Source: Astropecten irregularis (taxonomy: Eukaryota > Echinodermata > Asteroidea > Paxillosida > Astropectinidae). Taken from it: 64,000 nt of DNA. A program made the translations under genes and the position numbers. Positions 1-12,300 of this stretch are shown here, piece after piece (position 1 is the stretch's first letter; every line of letters begins with the position of its first letter). Under the pieces are notes generated by a model, which ran no database searches, was not told the DNA's origin, and saw only the letters and a list, made by a program, of their open reading frames with translations. Location: assembly GCA_963971285.1 (NCBI GenBank), contig OZ020254.1:5332001-5396000 (forward strand), read 5' to 3'.

Positions 1-313
1 TATGTAGTTAATTAAAAAAGAATGTAAACCTCTCCTCTAAACTTTCAAACATTTTTTAAGTATTTTTTTTTACATTGATTTGCAAAGATGAGAAATATGT
101 GGTCAAAATAGTGCAATGAAAAAATAAACAAGTAAAAAACAAAGGCAGGTAATGTCGAACTGTTAATTACTCAGAAAAATTTAAATCCCGTCCTTGCAAC
201 GTTAAACAGTTTGGAATAAATCAGGAATAGGATTGAGATATTTCCTGTATGTTTTATTGATTGGCCAAAATAATTACAATTTGGTTCTTTTTGGGTAATT
301 GTTACCCTTGCAG

Positions 314-3300
314 GTTTCACAGCTGATTATCCTGAATGAGAATGCTGAGAAGGAAGGAGGCCGGCTGCCCAACTTGGTCCCTTTTGCCCAGCAGGTGCTC
401 CGTGCAACTGAGGACTTGGTCCAAGTTGGCCAGAAGCTCATCAGCCAGTCTACTGATGAGGTAGGCCTACATTCATGGCTGCTGTCAACTACATGTATAA
501 TGATAATAATAACAAGCACCTTTCCAAGAAGATCAAAGCACTGTACAGACGTAATATTATCCTAAGACAACAGGCCGTTTACATTCCTGAAACCATCTCA
601 ACTCCCTGGGGAGCATACAGCTGTGGGTAAATTAGGGCGCACAGAGGATAATGAAACCACAACACAAAGCCATCTCTACCCTGACAGGTACCCATTTACA
701 TGTACACCCGGGTGAAGAGGAGAAATATGTGACAAAGCGTCTTGTCTAAAGACGCAAGCACCATTATCCCATGGCTGGATTCGTACCCACAAACATAGTT
801 AATTAGTGCTGTCAATTAAAAATGGATTTCCGGGCTACCGCTTTGGAAAAGCCATCTGGTTTCAAAATTTCAAAAACGGTATTACAAAACCAATTTTAAA
901 TGATACTTCTTGATTCTGGTTTCCAATCTTGATTGTAGGAGCTTTGCCGTGATATGCCCAGGGCCTGTGAGAGCATGAAGTCGACAGGTCGCAACGTGCT
1001 GATGGCCGTGCAGAGACTTCAGGCCGAGCCTCATTCAGAAGAGGCCAAAGACAACATGGTGACGGCTGCAAAGAGACTACTACAAGCAACCCTAAAGGTA
1101 CATATGTTCATATCACTCTGTCAATTTCATATATTAATCAACGGAATCAGCTCGTGTGTACAATATGGACTTTCTAAACTGCAAATTATAATAAACTGCA
1201 ATAACTGCATAATGATTGAATTTGAAATGCACAGATGTTTCTGGCTGACTCAAACGGAATCCATTTTTTTTTTTTATCAATTTGCATTTAAATTAATCCC
1301 AACAGCTGTACAGTAGTCACAGTCCATTGCAATGAAACTGGGCATATGTGCGTGACAAAACACTGTGCACAGCGCATTACTTCTTGATGTGCAATTTTTT
1401 TGTTTTTAACTGTAGTTAAAAGTTACTAGAAGTTGCTAGAAGTTATGCTACCTGTCAGAATTAGATTGTATGGTCTGCAGTCTTTGGATAGTAAGGTGGT
1501 TTAGTCATAGCTCCCTTGCTACATGTATCGCTGCCTCTGGATTTTTGTTATTAGACTGCATGTCAATTATTATCTGATGTAATTCTGTGTTGGCCCCTAA
1601 ATTAACCGAAATGAATAATATACTGTGGTAGACGAATAAGTGCAATGAATGATGGAAGATGTTTAGGATCTCTGCTTTCAAGGGTGCAGTGTATCCTCGA
1701 CATGCCAAGATGAATCCCATTGTTCCTTGCTCTGTGTGAGATTATTATCTTGAACTTAATGAACCAAGTGGAACAGTCACTCGGCGCCTTTCTCAAAGCT
1801 AGGATCCGGCTCAGGCTCAGGCTCCGGCTCCATTTCTTGAATCCATTCTAAAATTACAAAATAGAGGCTTTTGGCTACCGTTCGCAAGTAGATTCTCTGG
1901 TTTGAAATGGAAAACAGCTTCAGTATCAATTGTAAATGAAAAACCACTACCTATATTTTCAGCATATAGATTACAGAGACGAAGCCAGAGTCGAACTTTG
2001 AAAAATGCCCCTGGTGTCATACATGGCTCCAGCCTATTTTAAGGCAAGACTTAAGTTTGACTCACTTTGCTTCCATCATGTCCATGTCATATCCAGGAAT
2101 TGTCTCCTGTCTGAGGTCTCTTCATGAAACTGATATATCCTACTTCCTAGATTATGGGAACTTGTTAATAACAATTAATAATATTATATCATATTCTAGT
2201 CTGTCAAATTTTCTCTGCATGATGTGATGCTAGGAAACACAATTTATTCCTGTGCTGGCGCATATGCATCACACGTGCACCTATTAACCATGTGTTAACT
2301 TTCAACTCGGAGGCTGACACCAATCGTGAGAAATGATAATATTGCAGTTAGTGTTTGCGTTGGTGTTTCTCTTTCTAGGTTCTGCTTGTATCGGACGGGG
2401 CGGAGGTTCGTCGCATCATCCAGGCAGCTGCTATTGTCAAGGATCGACTCCGTCTGGTGCAGTCTGTAGAATCCATGAAGGCATTGGTCGTCTCTTTTAA
2501 GGTTGGTATTTTGGAAAAGATTCTTGATTTCCGGACTTGACTTTTTGTTTCTTTTTTTCCTGTCCTGTAGGGCTTTTTTCAACTTGATTTTACTATAATC
2601 AGGGATGTCAAACTTCAGATTTGAATTTGAATTCTATTTTTTTTGTTTAGATTTTAACTCAGAATTTCAGCTTTTTTTGTTCACCTGCTCTGTTACTGTA
2701 CAAAAGCACAGGCACTTTTGAATTTCAGCTTTTTCCTTGGTGTACAGATTGTTGTGTGTGGCCACTCACATCCCTGTATAATAATTTTAATACTAGAAAA
2801 GAGGTTGTATGTATAAGGAAGGTTTGCAGAGACACCATGTGTTTAACTCTTTTATAGATGTGTGGTTCTGAAAAGAACTTGTGAGAAGTTAGATCTCTGA
2901 AAAGAGGTTGTTTTGCCTTAAATCCATCAAATTCTGATGGACTGTGCAGTTTGTCCTGATTTTTAACTTTAAAATTTAATTTTTGCACAGAAATTTAGAG
3001 GTAAAGATTTGAACCATTACATTACAATCTGCTTTTGTCAATTCTTCATTTACTTAGAAATCCGTTCTGCTAGCCTATTGGATTTTGTACACAAGTTTAG
3101 AGCAGACAATCCCACTGTGAATTTCTTCTACACCTCCACTGCACACATTTGAATGAAAGGATCCATGTGTGGTCTATAATGCTATAATGCAGCCCATCCC
3201 TATAATCCTAATATAACCGGGACTACGTACAAGCAGAATCAATAGCAAAAACGACACCTGGATTACCAAAGCACCCACATATTATAGTTATGGAATATAT

Positions 3301-6300
3301 TTATGCCCGTGTACTCTCGCAAACAATAACTGAGGCAGAAGCTAGCCAGTCAGGCATGACAGTCATGGCTGACTAACCTTGGCCAGTTTTACTGTGAAGG
3401 TAATAAAAATGAAAGGGAACAATGGGTACAAATTGGTGTGTCATGGTCCGTGGGGGTGAAGGATTTAAAGTACATATTCTGTGTCATACAAGAATTTACT
3501 CAGGTACAATTAAAGTGATGGAAGTAGGAAAGAAAAAAATGAAAGAGAAAAACAATCTTTGTAAAATGTTTTAAAATATTGATATCACTTATTAATTACT
3601 ATAATATATATTTATTGTGACAAAATTGTTTTGCAAGATGATATAATTATTATTATTGTAATATAATTATATAAGATGTTTGTTTCCTCTGTGATTACTC
3701 CTGTTACTATGGCAACCTAGGCATTTGCTGAGTCCGTTGTGATGCTGAGTAATTTGTGCGACAGGCGGCAACAGGACCTGACCCAGCCTCAGACCAAGGA
3801 GGGCATCGTGGTTGCCATGGATACTTTGCGGAAATCAGTGCCCACGCTTAGTGCTGCCATGCAGACGTATGTGAAATATCACCACAATGCCCAAGCAATG
3901 GTAAGGCATTGAAATGTTTTGTATGTTGCTTGTATTAAAAGAACGATCGGTTGTTATTTTCATTTTTTCTGTTATTGACAACTTGCAAAGAATACCGTTC
4001 AAAATTTCACTTGAAGATCCGAGGATATGTATATACAGTAATCTGAACACAAGTTTTTGAATGGCGCCCTCTTTTGATTAAAAAAGAAAAAAGAAACTTC
4101 GGTGGTGTCGGTATATTTTTGTACACAGCCAAATCATCTTTTATTGAAATCTGGGAAGCCAGAAAGCTAATAACTGAATAATGAGCAAAAGATCGATGGG
4201 AAATCCGGGACATGTTGCCCATGCCAAATATTCTTCTAAGTTCATGTTCCTTTCAGGAATAAATCGCACATCACATACCGAGCTGGAGTTGTAGTGCATT
4301 TAGATCGAAAAAACACCACCTGCAGTTTCTTTTTTAATCAAAAGAGGGCGCCACTCAAAAACTTGCGATCGGATTACTGTATACTACTGAAAAATATTAT
4401 TTAGCCATTTGTAGTGGTTGCCTCAGGGATCAGTCATGATGGAGACATTGATTGTTTAGCTGTGGACTTATTTTCCCGTCCTACTTCAAGAATCTTAGAA
4501 AGCATTGAAATAGAACTCTTACAGTTCAAAAATCTTTTGGATTGCTCAAGTCCCAGTTGATACTGTACTTTGTTCCTAATTGATTTCCTGTTGAACACAA
4601 ATGCAATATTGACAGGCCAGCCGAGATTACGTCATCGGTCAAGTATCATCTGCCATCTCGGACCTTGTCAGTCTGATGGGAAGTCAGCTGCAGGAGGGGT
4701 CAGCATCTGGAGACAGGGGTGCAGAGGGAGATGTGGACAGGCCAAAGGAAGGACCTGGCCACTTTGTCAAAAGAATTGACAGGGTAATGATTAATTTCGG
4801 TGTTTTGTTTTATTTACGTAATTGATGATTATGAAACGGTTTTCAGTGGCCGATTTCACTTTGGCCGATCAACCGTAAAGCCCAAATCCATCACTAAACG
4901 GAAAATTGCTACGCAAAGCAGCAATCGATTTTCCTTTTAGCGATGAATTTGGGCCTTAGCAATGATCGCAAAGTGTTAGTGAAATCAGCCCCAGGACATG
5001 AGTAGCAAAATTTGAAATGAGACATTTGTCTGTGTTTTCCCAGGTGGTACAGCTGCTGTCGCCAAACCACAGGTCATCCCTTGGAGCAGAGTTCCACCGT
5101 CACCTTCAGGACGTGGTCAGACACAGTATGGCTGTCAGTTCCTTGTCCAGGGAAAAGTTGCGGGATCAGATCGTCTCATCGTGCAAACAGGTCGGTTGAT
5201 AACTTGCAGAGTGATGAGGGAGTTTATCCTGACCCTTACCCCCAGGCCTGTTGGTCCCTTCCCTCGCTGTTGATGGAATGAATTTAGGGCTAGGAATTCT
5301 TGTGGCCAGGTAACCTGATAACTCAATAAACAGATGGACATCAGGCATAGAATAATTATTGAAATCTTTGGCAATTTTGGCTAGCTTTCCCATTGATAAT
5401 GGGCACTTGCACCGCAGGATCAAAATGTTAAAGTGGATAACCATTATTTGTTTTTGTTTCTTTCCCTTGCCAGATCCTGAAACAGCGATGTCAGCTCCAG
5501 GACCAGTCCGAAGGCCTCCAGGATAACCCTGACTTCCAGCAGCTCCGCTCCGACTTCAACCACGGCTGCGAGTGCCTGGCCAAAGAGCTGCTGGTGCTAG
5601 AGAAGCTGGCCAAGTTTGCCATCATCGGCCAGACGGTGGATGCCTTTGTGGAGACGGTGGAGCCACTGGACAGGATGGTCAAAGCTGCTACGACAACCCT
5701 CAAGGTACAGACGACTGTCATTACCTTGTCTCCTTGAGAAGTTGAATGCCCTGTGCTGCATTTTCTGATTTCAGTCAAGCTTCTTTTCAACTACGACAAT
5801 ACCAAACAGTCTGGCAACCGAATTGGCACGCTGCTTGAACAACTCTTTGAGTTGTTGGAAAGCTCTGCCCATCTCATTTCAGTGTATCCAAGTATTTTAG
5901 ACGCCCCTTCTTTGGAATGTGTTTTCTTTGCCTTCAGGAGAAAGGTCCGCTCAGGGAGAAAGACTGCATCCGGATTCTGCAGCCACTGGAGGAAACATTT
6001 CACGAGCACACAGACATGATGTGTCAACTGGGCAGTTTTGCCGCTGCGAGTTGCACAGAAACTCGAAGTGAGTCGCAATTGTTTTTCGTTGATGGAAATC
6101 TTTAAGAATTTTGTTCATTCTTTGGGTTGCTAAAGAAAATTTATTAAAACAATTGTGGGTTTTCTCATAATTGTTCAATGTGAATTACTTAATTTGAAGA
6201 GATCTTGCCATCTATTGAGTTTGAGAATCTGTTTTGTGTAACCATAGGAGCAACAGCCTTATTGGATGCGGTGGGCCGTCTGGAGCAACTGGATCCCGAG

Positions 6301-9300
6301 GTCTTCCCAGCATGCCTTGCGGTGCGCCATGACATCCTGGACAGGGGGGCCGTGCGGCACTTGAAGCTGATACGCCAGGAGTGGCAGAGCGAGGTGCTGC
6401 GATTGGTCGAGGCAGTCGATGACCTCATCGATGCCAACAGATTCTTGGAGTTATCAGGTACGATCGCTGAAGTGTGCAAACAATGTTGGATGATTGCTGC
6501 CTTCTCTGGCAACTTCTCTAGATGTTAGAGTTTGGTATGGGCTGTTATTTCAATTTTTTATGAATCTCTATGATATGTTACATCAATTGGAGTCAAACCT
6601 GTCAGTTAGTCAGTCAGTAATCTGCTTTTCTGTCTATCAACTTTTCTGACTGTAAATTCACGCCTTTGTCCATCTCCCCCCTACCAGAATCTTACATAGA
6701 AGATGACCTTGAAGAGTGTCGCCAGGCTCAAATCATCGCTGACCGTGACCTCTTAGCGGAAGCAGCTAACAACCTCCTAGGTCGTACCAAGAGGGTCATC
6801 CAGATTGCATACAATCAGCTGGAAGCCTGTCAGGATCCGATATTCCGCAATGGACTGCGGGTTCACATCAACCAACTGGAGAAAGGTTTGTACAGTCCTT
6901 GAGGCTTCTACCCACAGAATTGTCAAGAGGAGAACAAATAATCAGAAGTAAAATACTGCTCGAATGATTTGTGTAATAAGAAAGATTTGAGGCTTTGCAT
7001 GGTGACAATTGGTATGTGGATTGGTTTGCGGAAACACCATGTAAGAATCGTTCGCACTTCTCGTAAGGTCTCATCGTTTTGACCAGCCTGCTCTAGTGCT
7101 CATCAGGAGACCCTGATGTGTGTGATAATAACAAGTAAGGGCCCAAAACTTGCAAGTTTGTCATTCAGTGGTTTCTGTGTGATTTTGTTCCTCCTGTGGC
7201 TGTGTGACAAGGAGGCTTAATATTCACACTGGGTGTTTAACCCTCTGGTCCCTCTGGCCATAACTTAGCTGTTTACCCATCAAACCACTCCAGACACTCC
7301 AGGGCTTCACTTATTTATTGAGGAGTTTACAACTTAACACATTACAATTTTGTACAGTTGGAAAGAGCTAGAGGAAGGCAGAGACTCCATCTCAAGTCTC
7401 AGCCGCTGGATGAAGATCAGTGAAATTGAAATAATAAGAACAGCAAAGGATAGAAGATTATGGAGATCTATGGCCGCCAACGTTCTAGAGGAACAAGGCA
7501 CTGAAAAAAGAACAGATGCTGTAGGATTAAGGATCTTGTCTTAGGAAGTCTTGTACAGTATCAAATTCCACCCATTAAATCATATTTTGAAACTTATATG
7601 GTAGCATCTGAAAGAATTCTCTATTTGTAATATGAATTTTTGGCAACAATTCCTTCACAGATTCAAGGAGTAATGCAGTTATCCACTTAAACCTTTTGTC
7701 ATAATTTCCTTCCTTACAGCAATGGGGCTCTTTAAGAACGGTGCTCAGAGGACCCTATCACACTTTCAGCACAAGAGGGTGCACGAGCAGCTGACTGAAC
7801 GAGGCCACCACCTGCTGGAGTGCTTGCATGGTGTTGGCCAGGCCGTCCTAGGCAAGGATCACCCAGATATATTGAATCCACTCCGTGAGGGCCTTAGTAG
7901 TGAAGCGAGACAGACTGCAGAAGGTGAGTGACTTGTGGAGTGCTGTGGCCTAGTGGTCTGCCGTGTTGAACTCAAAGTCTTGAGGTCAATTCTATGGATT
8001 GTGGGTTCAGATACAGCCATAGGTAAATGTTGCTTGTGTCCTTGGGCAAGACACTTTGTCACATATTGCTCCTCTTCACCCAGGTGTAAATGGGTACCTG
8101 TGAGGGTAGAGATGGTTTTGTGGTTTGATTAGCCTCTTAGCGCTGAATACGGTAGCCGGGGCTGTATACACCCCAGGGAGTTGAGATGCTTTCAGGAATG
8201 TAAAATTATGGCCCGATGACCAGGGATAATAATAAAGTTGTAATGCACAGTAGAGTATATTCATATAGTAGCTGTGGAATATAAATGTCCTATATTAAAA
8301 GTGTCTAAGGAAGGGGCAGGGTGTTTGATTTTGCCCCTGGATTTGGAGATTATGGAGAATCACCCATCCTAGTCAAGCCGATACGGTTTTTGCTCCTGAT
8401 TGATAAAGATTCTGCTGCTATTGAAATGGACTGCCATTTTGGCTCGTGAGCTGTTTGCATCGAGCTAATAACTACAGGAATTTTCTGTTCAGATTTTCCA
8501 GATTATGAGAAAGATGGCTCTCTGCTACCAAGAATCCCTGTCACCAATGAGAGCTACTTGAGCAAGCCACTGCCTGCATCAGCTGGAATGCTAGACTCCG
8601 ATCCAGCCCCTGATCTGACTGACAGCATGTCACTTCTGCAAGTATCCAAGCGGTCTTCCGTTGGCCAGAAAAAATGTAAATGCTGCAACTTTGATATTCT
8701 GTCATAAAGCCTGAACATCCATTACTCGGATTTTGTGGGCAGCTTGCAAAAATTCACCAAAATACTCAGTATCCAAATGATATTGAGAATAAAAGAATTT
8801 CTGAATATGATTTTTTGCCCTTCACCGACGTACACAAGCATTTCACTAAATTTCACTAAATTTTTCATGTCCTCTCAAAAGCAATAGTGAAATGCTTATC
8901 TATGTCGGCGAAGGGTAGTAAATATTTGCATAATTCTATATCTCTGACGAAAAAATCATAGGGCAAGCCTAATTTGCATATTATCTATTTCCCGACCAAA
9001 ATCAATTAATATTCATGAAAAAATCATAAATAGCAAAAGTTTTTCTGTGGAACCATTCCCACCAGATTTCTGTGCTTAATGACTCTACACGATGATGACA
9101 ATAAAATGTACTTCCAGAAGTAATGAATTATCTTTTACCCTGTACCGACAGCAGTGACACCGTTGAAACTGTCCTACCCCATGGCTGGACTAGTGAGGGC
9201 GCTCTTCAGCCATGACCAAGACCCCAGGAAGGTGGACCGGCTTTGCATGGAGACTGAGAACAAGGGCTCCTTCCTGGCTAGTCTCGCCACCAGGGCATCC

Positions 9301-12300
9301 GAGTGCACCCAGGACCTACAGCTCAAAGGGTAATTTTATTTTATTGGAGATAATCACAGACTTGAGCTGGACTCACAAATTGTGTAAATTGATTACCTCA
9401 CTTTGGTCTTGGGAAATCACAGATTATTATCATTTTGTCATTGGGGAACTGTGTTAACCCCCAAATTAGTTGACACTAAAGCACAAATGGAATATAGAAA
9501 CCCTAACCTGTTGGGTTGTTGGCTGGGTACCTTCATGACCTTCCCAATGTGAACATTTTAGATTGTTGCATTATCTGAGTCTCCATGGTGCTTTCTTTTG
9601 GGCAATGAAACTATAGGCCTACTATCTATCTGAGCTCTGCACTTCTGTGTCTTCCATTGCCAAGTGATAAATCACAGATGAATTGTGGTTGATATCTAAG
9701 GCTTGATTGTAATATAATTGCCGTATTACCTATGATCTTGCAGGAGAATAGAATCCCAAGCCTTACAGCTCATCTCTAAGACCTCCCAGTTGGTGGAGCT
9801 AGCCAAGGTCTCCCTGACCGGCACCGACTCCGCCAAGACTGAGGTCAACATCCTGGCCGAGAACTGGACCTCCGCGGTGGCTGACGTCTGCTCCAGCCTT
9901 CAGGACATGATTAGCTGCTGGGGGCTGCCGGGCATCAGCCTGATGGAGGAATCGCTGCAAGGGTGCTCAGAAGCACTCCCTAAGGAGGTCAGCAGCTAGT
10001 TGATTCTGCTTCAAATTTAATGTGAAAGCAAGCTTGAAAATACTGATCAGAAATGAACTGCTATCCTAGTCAAACCAACCTCCTGTGGGGTATAGATATC
10101 AGTTCAAACCAAAGAATCTCCTCAGATCTGAAACATAAAGCGTATAGAATGTAAATTGAAAGCACAAATTGAGTAGAAGATCATCAAGTCTCACTCACCG
10201 GGCCAACTGTTCGACTTAAAGTTCAGCCTGGTCAAATCTCATGGTGTTTGGGAAGTTTCTGCATTCATGAAGAGGAAGATAGCACCCCACAACTTTGTTG
10301 GAAAGACCTTTTCAGAGAATTTCAGTGATATTAGCATCTAACCTTTGGATTCTCTCTTTTCCCTTATAGATTGATGGCTTGAATTTGCACGCTCAGAGTG
10401 TGCTCCGTGTCGTCCAGGCTACGGCTGAGGCATCTCAAGCTTTACGGAGTCTCACTGAATCCAACGTGGTTGACGAACCATCGACTCAAGTCCAGCTGCT
10501 GCAGAAGGAAGCATCTGATTGGATGAGGGTGACCCATGGACTGGTCAGCGCTGCCAATGAGGTGGTTGCGAATGTTGGTAAGGTCACTTTAACTGAATAT
10601 GCTTGCTGGTGCACAGCTCATTGTTTTTACTACCATATTCAGATACTTAGAGGAAATATAAGCCCTGTCCGTACTGGACATTTTTTTTGGGCAAAGTTAT
10701 CGAGACAATGGGTACTTTACCAATTTTAAGTCCAGTGTGGACGTCTCAGGAAGTCTTCCTCTCGGTTACTTTTCCCGACCTGCGCGGGCATTTCTACCAG
10801 CCGACCAGGAAGAATTTCTGCGGACATTGCGAGTCGGGTACCCTTGGGAGCCTAGTATTGACAGCTCGGTAATTCTTCTGCGTGTGCACAGTTAAGTTAC
10901 CCGAGTCAAAAGTCCTAATGCGGACATCGGCCATATTTGCCCATTTTTCATTTACCCATCAGCTCAGTGAAACCCCCGGAAAAACAGTCCAGTGCGGACA
11001 GGGCTTTAGTCGTCTAATTAGGTGGAAGGCATCGTAGCGCAGCATACACTGGGTAGTGGAGCTCCATGGAGTTAAATCATCAGTCTCAGTTTGGCATTTC
11101 TGGTTTCATTTGTGATTGCACAGATGAGCCCCTGCTGGAAGATTTGATCAAAAGGAGATGGCTGGGCTGGGCCGTCAAACAGTTGCAACTCATCTCCATC
11201 ATCGACAGCTTCCCCATGGAAACCAGCACAGTGGCTGCTGCCGTGGCAACGGTTGCCATGGAGGGCAGCCAGGATGAAGTCACTGAGCATGTGCAGAGGC
11301 TGAAGGACTTTGCAGGCAACATTGTGCAGATGGCGGACAGTTTATTGAAGTGAGTGTAAAAGTCGGCTCAGCTAAATTTTCAAATATTGAGCCCATGGCT
11401 TAAAATATCACAAACCACTTAATCTGAGGTTGTTCCTTTTCACATTTTGTAATTTTCTTCCTTCCAAATTCCATGTCATCAATTTCTTCAGCTGCGGAGA
11501 CATGCCCTCTTCTCCAGACGAGCTCCAAGAGGTCCGGCAATCCTTGGACAAACTCACTAAGCAACTCACTGAGGCTGTCATTAATTGTTCCCGCCATCGA
11601 GCCGGCGAAGTCTCATCCCAACAGATGGACAGAAGGCTGCAGAGGGTAGCATTGGTGCAGAGAGAATGGGCCGCAAAGGTAAGGCCAAATGTTTAAGCCA
11701 AATTTACCAGTCGCATGGATGACCTTATTTTTATATTGCATACAACTTGGTTAACATTCAAATGTTGCCTCAATCTTCACACTTCTCAAGATCCTCTTTG
11801 AGCAGATTCATCTGGATTGTAGATTTACAGATATTGTTGGAGATTCATTACGTCAAATTCAGTTATGAATCTCCAAAAAAAAAAATTTCCCAAGATCCTT
11901 TTTTATGCTGAGAAATTTATTAGTAGAACCAAAAAATCTAAGATTATGAAAATTGTAAATGATTTGAAGGTATTTGACGAACCTATAAAGTCAAAGAAAA
12001 GTTGCATCCCAAATCATTAATGGTGAGTTCTAAACTTGTGGACATTGAATCTATGACACAGGCCCAGCTACTTGCAACTCAAATTGACCGGCTGGTAGGT
12101 GATATGGCCACACCCCTGGACAGGCTCTGTGGAGCAGCCCTGGCTGTCAGCCAAGCTTCAGGTAAGTCAGATTTTGGCACAGATTTTGGGTGTAAAATGT
12201 TAAGCTCCTTAAAATGGAAAAGGTTTAAATTAGTTTTAAAGTGAATTGTATATGGGCATTGTTGTTGTTGTTCCAGATAACCTATAACTTACAGGGTATA

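Larger units (their letters stand above)
314..6885 (+). other. Vinculin-like gene: alpha-catenin/vinculin-type head (exons 1-10)
   Basis: Residues 1-564 of the visible protein. Exons 1-3 resemble the vinculin D1 bundle: VSQLIILNENAE against vinculin ISHLVIMHEEGE, and AEVRRIIQ against AEVRKIIR. Exons 4-5 look more like alpha-catenin (RRQQDLTQP against RRQQELKDP; SRDYVIGQV against NRDYVFKQV). Exons 9-10 match the alpha-catenin M region (QEWQSEVLRLVEAVDDL against DQWEKQVRVLTEAVDDI; FLELSESYIEDDLEECRQ against FLSVSENHILEDVNKCVI). The head therefore mixes features of both family branches. Exons 1-7 are all phase 0 and exons 8-12 are joined in phase 1. Confidence 0.85.

Noticed and set aside
8817-8916. 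Bacterial-style terminator or regulatory stem-loop
   Set aside because: It is a short fold-back repeat in an intron, sharing its end motif with another repeat at about 32267.
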